Made by a program: the position numbers and the translations under genes. 64,000 bases of DNA from WHSW01 sp963846565. Its GTDB lineage: Bacteria; Actinomycetota; Thermoleophilia; Solirubrobacterales; 70-9. The notes under the pieces are model-generated. The model saw nothing but the letters and a program-made list of their open reading frames with translations, ran no database searches and was not told the DNA's origin. Position 1 is the first letter of the stretch. Every line of letters starts with the position of its first letter. This document shows, piece after piece, positions 17,202 through 26,056 of this stretch. The stretch is from positions 558,001-622,000 of the forward strand of contig CAWJWL010000005.1 in assembly GCA_963846565.1 (NCBI GenBank). The letters are read 5' to 3'.

Positions 17202-19099
17202 CTAGTCGACGTTTATCTCGGCCGTATGCCGGGCCGCGGTGACCAGCTCGACCACGTGCGCGGCGAGGCCGGCTTCGTCGCCGGCGGCGACGCGTGAGGC
17301 GAGGTCGTCGATCGTGCGCTCGACCCAGTCGGGGTCGAGCGGGACGGAACGCACCGCGCGGACGATCCGCTCCGCGGCGGTCGCCTGCGAGCGCTCGTGC
17401 GGGTTGAAGAGCTCCTCGTGGATCTTCTCCCCCGGCCGCGTCCCGACGATCTCGATCGCGATGTCCGTGTCCGGCTCGTAGCCGGCGAGCTGGATCATGT
17501 TGCGGGCGAGGTCGACGATCTTCACCGGCTCGCCCATCTCGAGCACGAAGACCTCGCCGCCCGAACCGCCGAGGTCGCCCGCGCTGGATCACGAGCTGGA
17601 CCGCCTCCGGGATCGTCATGAAGTAGCGGGTCATCTCGGGATGCGGTGACGGTCACCGGACCCCCGCTGCTCGATCTGGCGAGCGGAAGATCGGGACGAC
17701 GCTGCCCGAGGAGGCGAGCACGTTGCCGAAGCGGACGACGGTGAACTTCGTCTGCGGATGGCGCTGCGCCGCCGCCTCGACGATCCACTCGGCCATCGCC
17801 TTCGACGCCCCCATCACGGTGCGCGGGTTGACGGCCTTGTCGGTGGACACGAGGACGAAGCGCTCGGCGCCGGACGCTGCCGCGGTCGCCGCCGTCACCC
17901 GGCGTCGCGATCGCGTTGTTTCGGAGCGCCTCGAGCGGGTTTGCCTCCATCAGCGGCACGTGCTTGTAGGCGGCGGCGTGGAAGACGACCTGTGGCCGGA
18001 AGCGCTTCATCACCTCGAGCATCCGATCGCCCTCCTTGCAGTCGGCGAGCACGGACTCGACCCGGGTGAAATGCCAGCGGCTGGTCATCTCGCGGTCGAT
18101 CTCGAAGAGGTTGTCCTCGGCGTGGTCGAGGAGGATGAGCAGGCGCGGGCGCACGCGGGCGATCTGGCGGACGAGCTCTGACCCGATCGAGCCGCCGGCG
18201 CCGGTGACAAGGACGCGCTTGTCCTCGAGGTAGGCGCCCACCCGGTCGAGCTCCATCACCACCGGCTCGCGGCCGAGGACGTCCTCGACCTGGACCTCGC
18301 GCAGCTGCCGCGTCAGCTGGACTCCGCCGCGCAGGAGCTCGAACACGGTCGGCAACGTCCGTACCGGGATCTCGCGGTCGCGGCACGCGGCGACGACGCG
18401 GCCGCGGAGCACTCCGGGCGCCGAGGGGATCGCGATCACGACCTCGTCCGGCTGCAACCGGTCCAGGACGGCGTCGATCTGATCGGTGGTGCCGAGGACC
18501 TTGACTCCGGCGGCGCGCATCGAGCGCTTCGACGGATCGTCGTCGAGGAACCCGATCGCGCGAGCGCCGAGCTTCGGGTTCAGCTGCAGCTCGCGGACCA
18601 CCATCTGCCCGCCGGAGCCGGCGCCGATCACGAGCACGTCACGACTCCGCCGCTGGCGGGCGGCCCGGTCGGGTCGCTCGGCGATCGTGCGACGGGCGAG
18701 ACGGGCGCCGCCGAGGAGGACGCAGGAGAGAATCAGGTCGAGCACGATCACCGAGCGCGGCAAGCCGTAGTCGTAGGGCTGAATGAGTGCGAAGACGAGC
18801 ACCATGAGCCCGCTCGCGATCAGCAGGCTGCGGCACAGAGGCCACAGGTCCGGGAGCCGGAAGTAGCGCCACCACTGACGGTGCTGGCCGAGAATCTCGA
18901 GCACCAGCGCCTTGCCGATCGCGACGAAGGCGACCGAGCCCAGCAACATCGTCCCGTAACGGTCCGGGAGGACGAAGTCGTTGTCGACGAATCGCAGCGC
19001 GAAGGCGAGAGCGAAGGCGAGAGCGGCGAGTACCGCATCGGCCCCGAACTCGAGCACCCTTCGCCTGTGAACCGGGTCGAGATGCCGCAGGCGAGACAT
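17202..19099 (-). pseudogene. Nucleoside-diphosphate sugar epimerase/dehydratase (FlaA1/WbpM/CapD type), frameshifted as given
   Basis: Once repaired this would be about 630 residues: four N-terminal transmembrane helices, a CoA-binding-like Rossmann domain (VIGAGSGGQ), then an SDR-type dehydratase domain (VTGAGGSIGSELVRQ; STDKAVNPRTVMGASKAMAE with Met-x3-Lys in place of Tyr-x3-Lys). Such enzymes dehydrate and epimerise UDP-HexNAc to supply deoxysugars for surface glycans, matching the adjoining locus. The reading frame breaks near 17900, then at about 17678, 17661, 17646 and 17607. Each break is repaired by removing one base, and conserved sequence resumes directly. I think the gene is intact in the organism. 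ATG 19099 is the start. Confidence 0.85.
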
Positions 19100-19154
19100 C
19101 GAGACGAGTGTAGAGGCGTTACCTGAACCGTCGTGGCTAACGTGTCGCCCCCGC

Positions 19155-19829
19155 ATGACCCCGCTCAGCGCCTCTGTCACCGACTTCATCGTCGACCCGA
19201 TCGTCGACTTCGCGACCGAGTTCATCGACTCGGTCGGGCTCGTCGGCGTCTTCATCCTGATGCTGCTCGAAAGCGCCTGCATCCCGGTCCCGAGCGAGGC
19301 GATCATGCTCTTCGCCGGCTTCAATGTCTCCGAGGGCGAGATGACGCTCTTCGGCATCGTCGCCGCGGGCGTGCTCGGCAACGTCGCAGGCTCGTGGATC
19401 GCGTGGGCCGTCGGCTACTACGGGCGCCTCGAGCTGCTCGAGAAGAACCGCTTCATCCACATCAATCCCAAGCACCTCGCCTGGGCCGACTCGTGGTTCG
19501 AGCGCCACGGCGACGCGACCGTCTTCTTCACCCGGATGCTGCCGATCATCCGCACCTTCATCTCGCTTCCCGCGGGCGTCGCGAAGATGCCGTTTTGGCG
19601 CTTCACCGTCCTCACCCTGCTCGGCTGCATCCCGTGGGTGCTGATGCTGGGACTGATCGGCCGCGAGGTCGGAGACAACTGGGAGGAGTGGCGCGACTAC
19701 CTCCACTACGGCGACTACATCGTCCTCGCGGCAGTGGTCGGGGGGCTCATCTGGCTGCTGATCCGCAGGCGCAGGGGGCCAGGCGACGACGCGAGCGCGG
19801 AGACCGTCGCCCCGGCCGACGGCAAGTGA
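19155..19829 (+). CDS. DedA family membrane protein
   Basis: A 224-residue polytopic protein of the DedA/VTT family, several members of which move undecaprenyl phosphate or phospholipid across the membrane. The motif ESACIPVPSEAIM and the downstream FFTRMLPIIRTFISLPAGVAKMPFWRF (with the conserved Arg and Gly) are clear. It is followed by uppP with a GTGA overlap, so lipid-carrier recycling (UppP dephosphorylation and DedA flipping) appears to be coupled here. The reading frame is intact although both neighbours are broken. Confidence 0.92.
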   Translation: MTPLSASVTDFIVDPIVDFATEFIDSVGLVGVFILMLLESACIPVPSEAIMLFAGFNVSEGEMTLFGIVAAGVLGNVAGSWIAWAVGYYGRLELLEKNRFIHINPKHLAWADSWFERHGDATVFFTRMLPIIRTFISLPAGVAKMPFWRFTVLTLLGCIPWVLMLGLIGREVGDNWEEWRDYLHYGDYIVLAAVVGGLIWLLIRRRRGPGDDASAETVAPADGK

Positions 19830-20616
19830 GGCCCGGGCGGGCGGCGATCCTCGGGCTGATCCAGGGCCCGACCGAGCTGCTCCCCGTCTCGAGCTCCGCC
19901 CACATCTCACTCGTCGCCGTGGTTCGCGGGCTGGGAGCCGGCCGGTGAGGATCCCGAGGAGCGCAAGAGCTTCGAGGTCGCGTTGCACGCGGGTGCCGCG
20001 GCCGCGCTCCTGATCGGCCAGCGGCGCGTGATCGCCGCCGAGCTCGCCGCCTTCGACGCCCGGCGCGCCCTCGTCGTCGGCCTGTCCTTCGTCCCGCCGG
20101 CGATCATCGGCTATCGCTACGAGCGGGTGATCGAGGAGCGCTTCGGCGGCCCGGCGACGACCGCCGTGGGCCTCGCGCTCGGCGCCGTTGCGATGGTCGC
20201 CGCGGATCGGCGGCGGCAGGAGCGCGGGCCCGGCGACGCGAGCGCTGCTCGACGGCCTCGCGCTCGGGGCCGCTCAGGCGGCGGCGCTGATCCCCGGGGT
20301 CTCGCGAAACGGCGCCACGCTCACCGCCGCCCGCGCCCGGCAGTTCACCCGCGAACAGGCGAACATGCTCTCGCGGACCGTGGCCCTGCCGGTGATCGTC
20401 GGCGCGACGCTGCTCAAGGGCGTCCGGCTCCGGCGCCGCGGCGTGAGCGAGGAGCTGCGGCGCTCGATCGGGATCGGCGTTGCCGCCTCCTTCGCCTCGA
20501 CGCTCGCCTCGCAGAAGCTGATCGGCTTGGTCGAGCGCGATCGGGCGCTGTGGCCGTACGCGGCCTACCGCATCGGTCTCGCCGCCGCGGTCGCCGGGAG
20601 AATGGCCCGCGGATGA
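19826..20616 (+). pseudogene. uppP: Undecaprenyl-diphosphate phosphatase, frameshifted as given
   Basis: Repaired length is about 262 residues. The membrane enzyme removes a phosphate from C55-PP to recycle the lipid carrier for wall and glycan synthesis. The first catalytic block reads QGPTELLPVSSSAH and the second IPGVSRNGATL, matching the E-x2-E-PVSS and PG-x-SR-x-G motifs of BacA/UppP; the first has Gln where Glu is usual. Two single extra bases, near 19916 and 20233, break the frame; removing them restores WFAGWEPA and GPATRALLDG. It overlaps dedA (GTGA) and purM (ATGA). Confidence 0.85.
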
Positions 20617-21627
20617 GCGAGCAAAGCGCCTACAGCGCCGCCGGGGTGAGCCAGCGCGATGCCGACAGCGCGGTCGAGGCGCTGGTTCGCAGCCTGAAGC
20701 TGATCGACACCGGCAAGCCCTCGCGCGTCGTCTCGCTGCCGAACCACTACGCGAGCGTGCTCCGCCTCGACGAGCGCAGCGGGCTCGCGATCGGGACCGA
20801 CGGCGTCGGCACGAAGATGGTCGTCGCGGAGCGTCTCGGCCGCTTCGACACGATCGGGATCGATTGCGTGGCGATGAACGTCAACGACCTGATCTGCGTC
20901 GGCGCGGAGCCGATCGCGATGGTCGACTTCATCCTCTGCCGCACCGCCGAGCCGGAGGTCTGCGGCGCAGATCGGCGTCGGCCTCCGCCGCGGCGCCGAG
21001 GCCGCCGCGATCGAGATCCCGGGCGGCGAGATCGCGCAGGTCGGCGAGATCGTCAACGGGTGGGAGCTGAGCGGGACGGCCGTCGGCACCGTCGCCCTCG
21101 ACGCGATCGTCGACGGCGGGCGGATCGCCCCCGGGGACGCCGTGATCGGACTCCCCGCGTCCGGTCTGCACTCGAACGGCTACACGCTCGCCCGGCGTGC
21201 CCTGAGCCAGCTCTCGATCCACGAAGATCCGGACGACCGGCTCGGCCGGCCGCTCGGCGAGGTGCTGCTGGAGCCGACGGAGATCTACGTGCGGCCGGTC
21301 CTCGAGCTGCATCGCCTCGCCGGTCGACGTTCGCGGCCTCGCCCACATCACCGGTGACGGCCTCAACAACCTGCTGCGCCTTGCCGCGCCGGTCGGCTAC
21401 GAGATCGACGACCCGCTCCCGGTGCCGCCGATCTTCGAGCTGATCGCGGAGCACGGCGAGGTCGGCGAGGAGGAGATGTACGAGGTCTTCAACATGGGCT
21501 GCGGCTTCTGCGTCGTCGTCTCGGCGGCCGACGAGGCCGCCGCGCTCGAGTTGCTCGGCGCGCATTACCCCGGGGCGAAGCGAATCGGCGCGTCACGGAC
21601 CAAGACGGCGTCGTCGGGCGCCGCTAG
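20613..21627 (+). pseudogene. purM: Phosphoribosylformylglycinamidine cyclo-ligase (AIR synthetase), frameshifted as given
   Basis: Repaired length is about 337 residues, normal for PurM, which closes the imidazole ring in de novo purine synthesis using ATP. Visible blocks are YSAAGV, GTDGVGTK, DCVAMNVNDLICVGAEP, GLPASGLHSNGYTL, HITGDGLNNLLR and FNMGCGF. Frame changes near 20964 and 21319 (one extra base each) and near 21583 (one missing base before the terminal RVTDQDG) are needed. As this is a core biosynthetic gene with every motif kept, sequence error is far likelier than inactivation. Confidence 0.88.
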
Positions 21628-21630
21628 CCG

Positions 21631-22653
21631 TCAACTGCTCTCACCCGGCGCGCGCGCACCCACGCCTACTGGCTCCCGACCCTTGAAGCGAGGGTCGGAC
21701 CGGGCGCCCGCGCCGCGGAAGGAGCGGCGGTAGGCGGTCGGCGTGGTCGCCGTCGCGCGGCGGAAGTGCTCACGCAGGGATGGCGCGGAGCCAAAGCCGG
21801 CCTTCGAAGCCACGTCCTCGACCGGGAGGTCGGTGGCCTCGAGGAGTCGGCGCGCCTCGAGGACGCGCTGGGTATGGAGCCACTTGAGCGGGGTGGTCCC
21901 CGTCTCCGCGACGAAGCGGCGGGCGAAGGTCCGAGGGCTCATCGCGGCCTGGCCCGCAAGGGTGTTGACGTCGAGGGGCTCGGTCAGATGGTCGAGGGCC
22001 CAGGCGCGGACGTCGTCGAGTGACCCGGCCGGGCTCGGGAGCGGCCGCGAGATGAACTGAGCTTGTCCTCCGTCGCGGTGCGGAGGGGCGACCATGGCGC
22101 GGGCGACGTTGGCGGCGATGCGCTCGCCGTGATCGGCGCGAATCAGGTGAAGGCAGAGGTCGATCCCGGCACTGAGCCCGGCCGACGTGATCGACCGATC
22201 CCGTCGCCGACGTAGAGGACGTCCGGGTCGACGCAGGCGAGCGGGAACAGCTCGGCCAACCCCGGGCGGCGAACCAGTGGGTCGTCGCGGGGCGGCCGTC
22301 GAGAAGGCCCGCATGGCCGAGTGCGAAGGCGCCGGTGCAGATCGACGTGACGCGAGCGCCGCGCTCGATCGCCGCGTTCAGCCGCTCGGCGACCCCGGCC
22401 GGCAGCGGCTCGGTAATCGCGGAGTAGCCCGGGACGACCACGGTGTCCGCCCGCTCCAGCGCCTCGGGGCCGGCGACGCCGGCGATCGAGAACCCGGTCG
22501 TCGTGGGCACGCTTGCCGGCCTTCGACGGAGCAGACCTCGAACGAGTAGCGCTCGGGACCCGCGAGGCTGAAGACCTCGGCGGGCACGGCGAGGTCGAAG
22601 GCGACGACCCGCTCGAGGGCGAGGGCGACGATCCGGTGCGGTTCGCGGCGCAT
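21631..22653 (-). pseudogene. GlxA-family transcriptional regulator (DJ-1/PfpI domain + AraC HTH), frameshifted as given
   Basis: Repaired length is about 339 residues. The N-terminal half is a DJ-1/PfpI-like sensor domain (FDLAVPAEVFSLAG, ADTVVVPGY, SICTGAFALGHAGLLDGRPATTHW). The C-terminal ~100 residues are an AraC-type DNA-binding domain (LAGQAAMSPRTFARRFVAETGTTPLKWLHTQRV, VEDVASKAGFGSAPSLREHFRR). Frame breaks lie near 22510-22522, 22255 and 22198-22206. It is divergent from the DJ-1/PfpI gene at 22724, and the 70-bp gap holds a long dyad that is the likely operator. Its stop is 3 bp from the purM stop. Confidence 0.83.
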
Positions 22654-22688
22654 TGGCAGGAATCTAGCGCATATGGGCATTTCTGCCA
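22654..22688. promoter_or_regulatory. Probable operator dyad between divergent glxA-like and DJ-1/PfpI genes
   Basis: TGGCAGGAAT (22654-22663) and ATTTCTGCCA (22679-22688) form a 10-bp dyad with one mismatch around a 15-bp spacer. CATATG lies at its centre. It begins immediately upstream of the regulator's ATG (22653) and is 36 bp before the DJ-1 gene, as expected for an autoregulated divergent pair. Confidence 0.6.
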
Positions 22689-22723
22689 CTTGCGCCAAGC
22701 ACCCCCTCCGCCACGATCCCCGC

Positions 22724-23380
22724 ATGAAAATCGCCATTCTCGTTTTCGACAAGATCACGGCCCTCGACGCAATCGGCCCCTATGAGGTCCTCAGCCGCTT
22801 CCCCGGCGCCGAGCTGACCTTCGTCGGCCAGGAGACCGGCGAGAAGCGCACCGACACGGGCCGCCTCGGGATCACCGCCGACGCGACCCTCGAGGAGATT
22901 CACCGACCCGGACATCCTCCTGATCCCCGGCGGCGCGGGCAACCGGCCGCTGTTCGACGACGAGGAGCGTCCTCGACTGGATCCGTGCCGCCCACGAGAC
23001 GAGCGCCTGGACGACCTCGGTCTGCACCGGCTCGCTCGTCCTCGGCGCCGCGGGCCTCCTCGAGGGCAAGCGGGCGACCACACACTGGGCCTATCGCGAG
23101 CGCCTGGGCGAGTTCGGCGCCGAGGTCGTCAGCCGAGCGGTTCGTCGCCGACGGCAAGATCGTGACCGCCGCCGGCGTCTCGTCGGGCATCGACATGGCG
23201 CTGGCGCTGGTCGCCGAGTTCAGTGACGAGAACGTCGCCAAGGCAATCCAGCTCGGGCTCGAGTACGACCCGGCGCCTCCGTTCGACTCCGGGTCGCCGG
23301 ACAAGGCGGCGCGGGAGCTGATCGAGCTGATCGTGCAACTCGAGGGTCCTGAAGCGCGCGTGCCAGCAAACGTGACGTAG
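22724..23380 (+). pseudogene. DJ-1/PfpI family protein, frameshifted as given
   Basis: Repaired length is about 217 residues, a single DJ-1/PfpI domain. The N-terminus KIAILVFDKITALDAIGPYEVL and, after repair, the nucleophile elbow SVCTGSLVLGAAGLLEGKRATTHW with its Cys are clear; VTAAGVSSGIDMAL follows. Family members include isonitrile hydratase, glyoxalase III and proteases; the CTG-S-L-V-LGAAGLL context resembles isonitrile hydratase-like proteins, but the activity is uncertain. Extra bases near 22903, 22970 and 23135 break the frame. It is probably controlled by the divergent GlxA-like regulator. Confidence 0.85.
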
Positions 23381-23433
23381 CTGGTCCGCGGCCCCACGCG
23401 TCATCATCAGGCTGTCGGTCGCGAGCGGTCGAC

Positions 23434-23483
23434 GGCGACCCGATCGAGCGGAGGCGAAAGCCGAGCATTCGATCGGAACGTTG
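23434..23483 (-). repeat. Hairpin element, diverged copy 7 (upstream of a Ser/Thr kinase gene)
   Basis: Canonical ends (CGGAACGTT and GACCCG on the plus strand) and the core GGAGGCGAAAGCCGAG are kept, but the stem arms are wholly different: CCGATCGA at 23440-23447 pairs perfectly with TCGATCGG at 23469-23476. It lies in the gap between the DJ-1 gene and the kinase start, 25 bp before the latter. Confidence 0.65.
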
Positions 23484-23508
23484 ATGATTCGATCAAACTA
23501 GAGGGGCG

Positions 23509-25031
23509 ATGAGCGAAGCGACCCAGAGGAGCACCAGGCGCCCTGATCGGCACCGTGCTCTCGGGCCGCTACCGGCTCGAGTCGAAGCTCGGCAGCGGCG
23601 GCATGTCGACCGTCTACCTGGCCCGCGACGAGACGCTCGAGCGGTGGGTCGCCGTCAAGGTCCTGCACCGCGAGATCTCCGACCAGCCCGACCAGCTCGA
23701 GCGCTTCCGCCGCGAGGCGCGCGCGGTCGCCCAGGCTCTCGCACCCGAACGTCGTCGCCGTGATCGACGCCGGCGAGGACGGCGGGCGCCCCTACATCGT
23801 CTTCGAGTACGTGCGACGGCGAGACGCTCAAGGAGCGGATCGACCGGCTCCGGCCGGCTGCCGCTCGACGAGGCCGCCGCCTACGCGATCGAGATCGGCC
23901 GCGGTCTGGCCGCTGCCCACGCGCCGACGCCTCGTCCACCGCGACGTCAAGCCGCAGAACGTGCTGATCGACTCCGAGGGCCGGGCGAAGGTGACCGACT
24001 TCGGGATCGCCCGCTCGCTCGAATCGCGACGGGCTGACGAAGACCGGCCGCGTGCTCGGCACCACCGACTACGTCTCGCCCGAGCAGGCGATGGGCACAG
24101 GAGGTCGACGCCCGCTCCGACATCTACTCGCTCGGCGTCGTCCTCTACGAGATGCTCACCGGCGACGTCCCGTTCAAGGCCGAGAACCTCGTCGGCGTCG
24201 CGATGAAGCACGTCAACGAGCAGATGCCGGACGTCCAGAAGCGCCGCCCGCAGGTCTCCGTCGGCGCTCGCGGCCGGTGGTCGAGCGCGCGACCGAGAAG
24301 GACGCCCGCAAGCGCTACCAGGACATGGGCGAGATGCTCGCCGACCTCGAGGCGGCGCTCGAGGTGGAGGTGGCCCGCGCCGGCGCTCGACCGGCGAGGC
24401 GACCACGGTCCTCGACTCCGTGCCCAACCGCCGGCGGCGGCTTCTCACCAAGCCGGACCGTCTCCCTCGCCGGGATCCTGCTCGTGCTGGCCGCCTTCGC
24501 AGCAGCGCTGATCATCGCCGGGGTCTTCTCGGACGACGAGAAGCGCGGCGGAGGTGGAGGTGGCGGTTCGACCACCGAGGAGCCCACCGGCGGCGAGGTT
24601 GAGCTGCGCCAGGCAGCCGACTTCGATCCCGAGGGGGACGTGGAGCACCCCGACGAGGTCGGCCTCGCGATCGACGGCAACCCGTCGACGACCTGGCCGA
24701 CCGAGACCTACAACACGGGCCCCATCGTCGCCGACGCCGGCAAGTCCGGCGTCGGCCTGATCGTCGAGGCGGACGCGCCGGTGACCGGGACCGCGATCTC
24801 GATCTCAACGGTCGAGTCCGGCTGGACGGCCGAGATCTACGCCGCCGCGGGCGGGCCGCCCGACGACCTCGCGGGCTGGGGTGCGCCCGTCGGAACGGTG
24901 GAGGAAGCCGGCACCGACGAGATCATCGTGCTCGAGGTCCCGAGCCCGCCGAGTCGTACCTGATCTGGTTCACGGTCCTCTCGGCCGAGGGCAAGGTCGA
25001 GGTCAGCGAGGTCACGCTCTCGGGCGAGTAG
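23509..25031 (+). pseudogene. Membrane Ser/Thr protein kinase with discoidin-like C-terminal domain, frameshifted as given
   Basis: Repaired length is about 504 residues. The Hanks-type kinase domain (residues ~20-285) shows LGSGGMSTVYLA, VAVKVLH, HRDVKPQN, DFGIA and TTDYVSPEQ. One transmembrane helix (SLAGILLVLAAFAAALIIAGVF) follows. The external ~140 residues (DFDPEGDVEHPDEVGLAIDGNPSTTWPTETY, GVGLIVEADAP) resemble the discoidin-like domain at the end of mycobacterial MviN. It should phosphorylate envelope-synthesis proteins after sensing an external ligand. About twelve single-base changes are needed between 23535 and 24950, most of them extra bases. It converges with ddl at 25063. Confidence 0.82.
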
Positions 25032-25062
25032 GCCGCTCGGGCCCGCGCTCGGCGGGCCATCG

Positions 25063-26056
25063 TCAGAACCGGTAGGACCGCTCGCGCTCGTGGCGTTCGA
25101 CTGCGAGCTCGACGAGCCGGCTGCAGAGGTCGGCATAGGGGACCCCGGTCGCCTCCAAGAGCTTGCCGAAGACGCTGGTCTCCGTGAAGCCGGGGATCGT
25201 GTTGATCTCGTTCACCAGCACCTCACCGTCCTCGCGGACGAAGAAGTCGCAGCGGGCGAAGCCCGGTGCCGCCGATCGCGCGGAAGACACGGGCGGCGAG
25301 CTCGCGCACCCGGGCGACCCCGTCGTCGCCGATCGGCGCCGGGACGACGCAGCTCCATCCCCCCCGCCGTGTACTTCGCCTCGAAGTCGTACCAATCGGC
25401 CTTGGCGACGATCGCACCGGGGAGCGACACCTCGACCGAGTCGTGCTCGGCGCCGATCCCCGTGTTGCCGATCACCGAGCACTCGACCTCGCGGCCGCCC
25501 GCATCGGCCTCGACGATCACCCGCGGGTCGTGTGCGAGGGCGCGCTCGACCGCGGCGTCGAGCTCGTTTTCCGGCGAGCTCGACCGGGGTGATCCCGACG
25601 CTCGAGCCGAGCCGCGAGGGCTTCACCCACAGAGGCCGGGTCATGCCCGCCGCCTGCTCGCGCCAGCCCTCGCTCGCCAACCTCGCAGAACTCGACCTGA
25701 GGCAGGCCGTGGAAGGCAAGCAGCCGCTTGCAGACGAGCTTGTCGATGGCGAGCGCGGCGGCCAGCACGCTCGGGCCGACGTAGGCGACGTCGAGCGTCT
25801 CGAGCATCCCCTGGACCGTGCCGTCCTCGCCGAACGGCCCGTGGAGGACCGGAAAGGCGACGTCGGCGCCGAGCAGTCCGGCGGCGGCTCGAAGCTCGAT
25901 CTCCTCCCCGCTCGCGAGCCAGCGACCGTCGCGCTCGATCCGGACCTCGAGCACCTCGTGGCCGGCCTCGCGCAGCCCGGCGGCGACCGATGCGCCGGAG
26001 CGCAGCGAGATCTCGTGCTCGGAGGAGCGCCCGCCGAGGATCACCGCGACCTTCAC
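25063..26056 (-). pseudogene. ddl: D-alanine--D-alanine ligase (first of two in the window), frameshifted as given
   Basis: Repaired length is about 329 residues. It joins two D-Ala for the peptidoglycan stem. Visible: the N-terminal VAVILGGRSSEHEISLRSG, FPVLHGPFGEDGTVQG, YVGPSVLAAALAIDK, PSRLGSSVGI and the metal/ATP block EVLVNEINTIPGFTETS. Extra bases near 25672, 25577, 25353 and 25268 break the frame. The GTG start overlaps the pknB stop (GTGA), so the ligase is the last gene of the wall-signalling operon. A second Ddl-like gene lies at 58090-59106; this copy, inside the pknB/pbpA operon, is the better candidate for the housekeeping enzyme. Confidence 0.88.

Noticed and set aside
17202..25031. 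A cluster of true pseudogenes from gene decay
   Set aside because: Genes on both strands, including purM, keep all motifs and each break is one base. Local sequence error explains this better.
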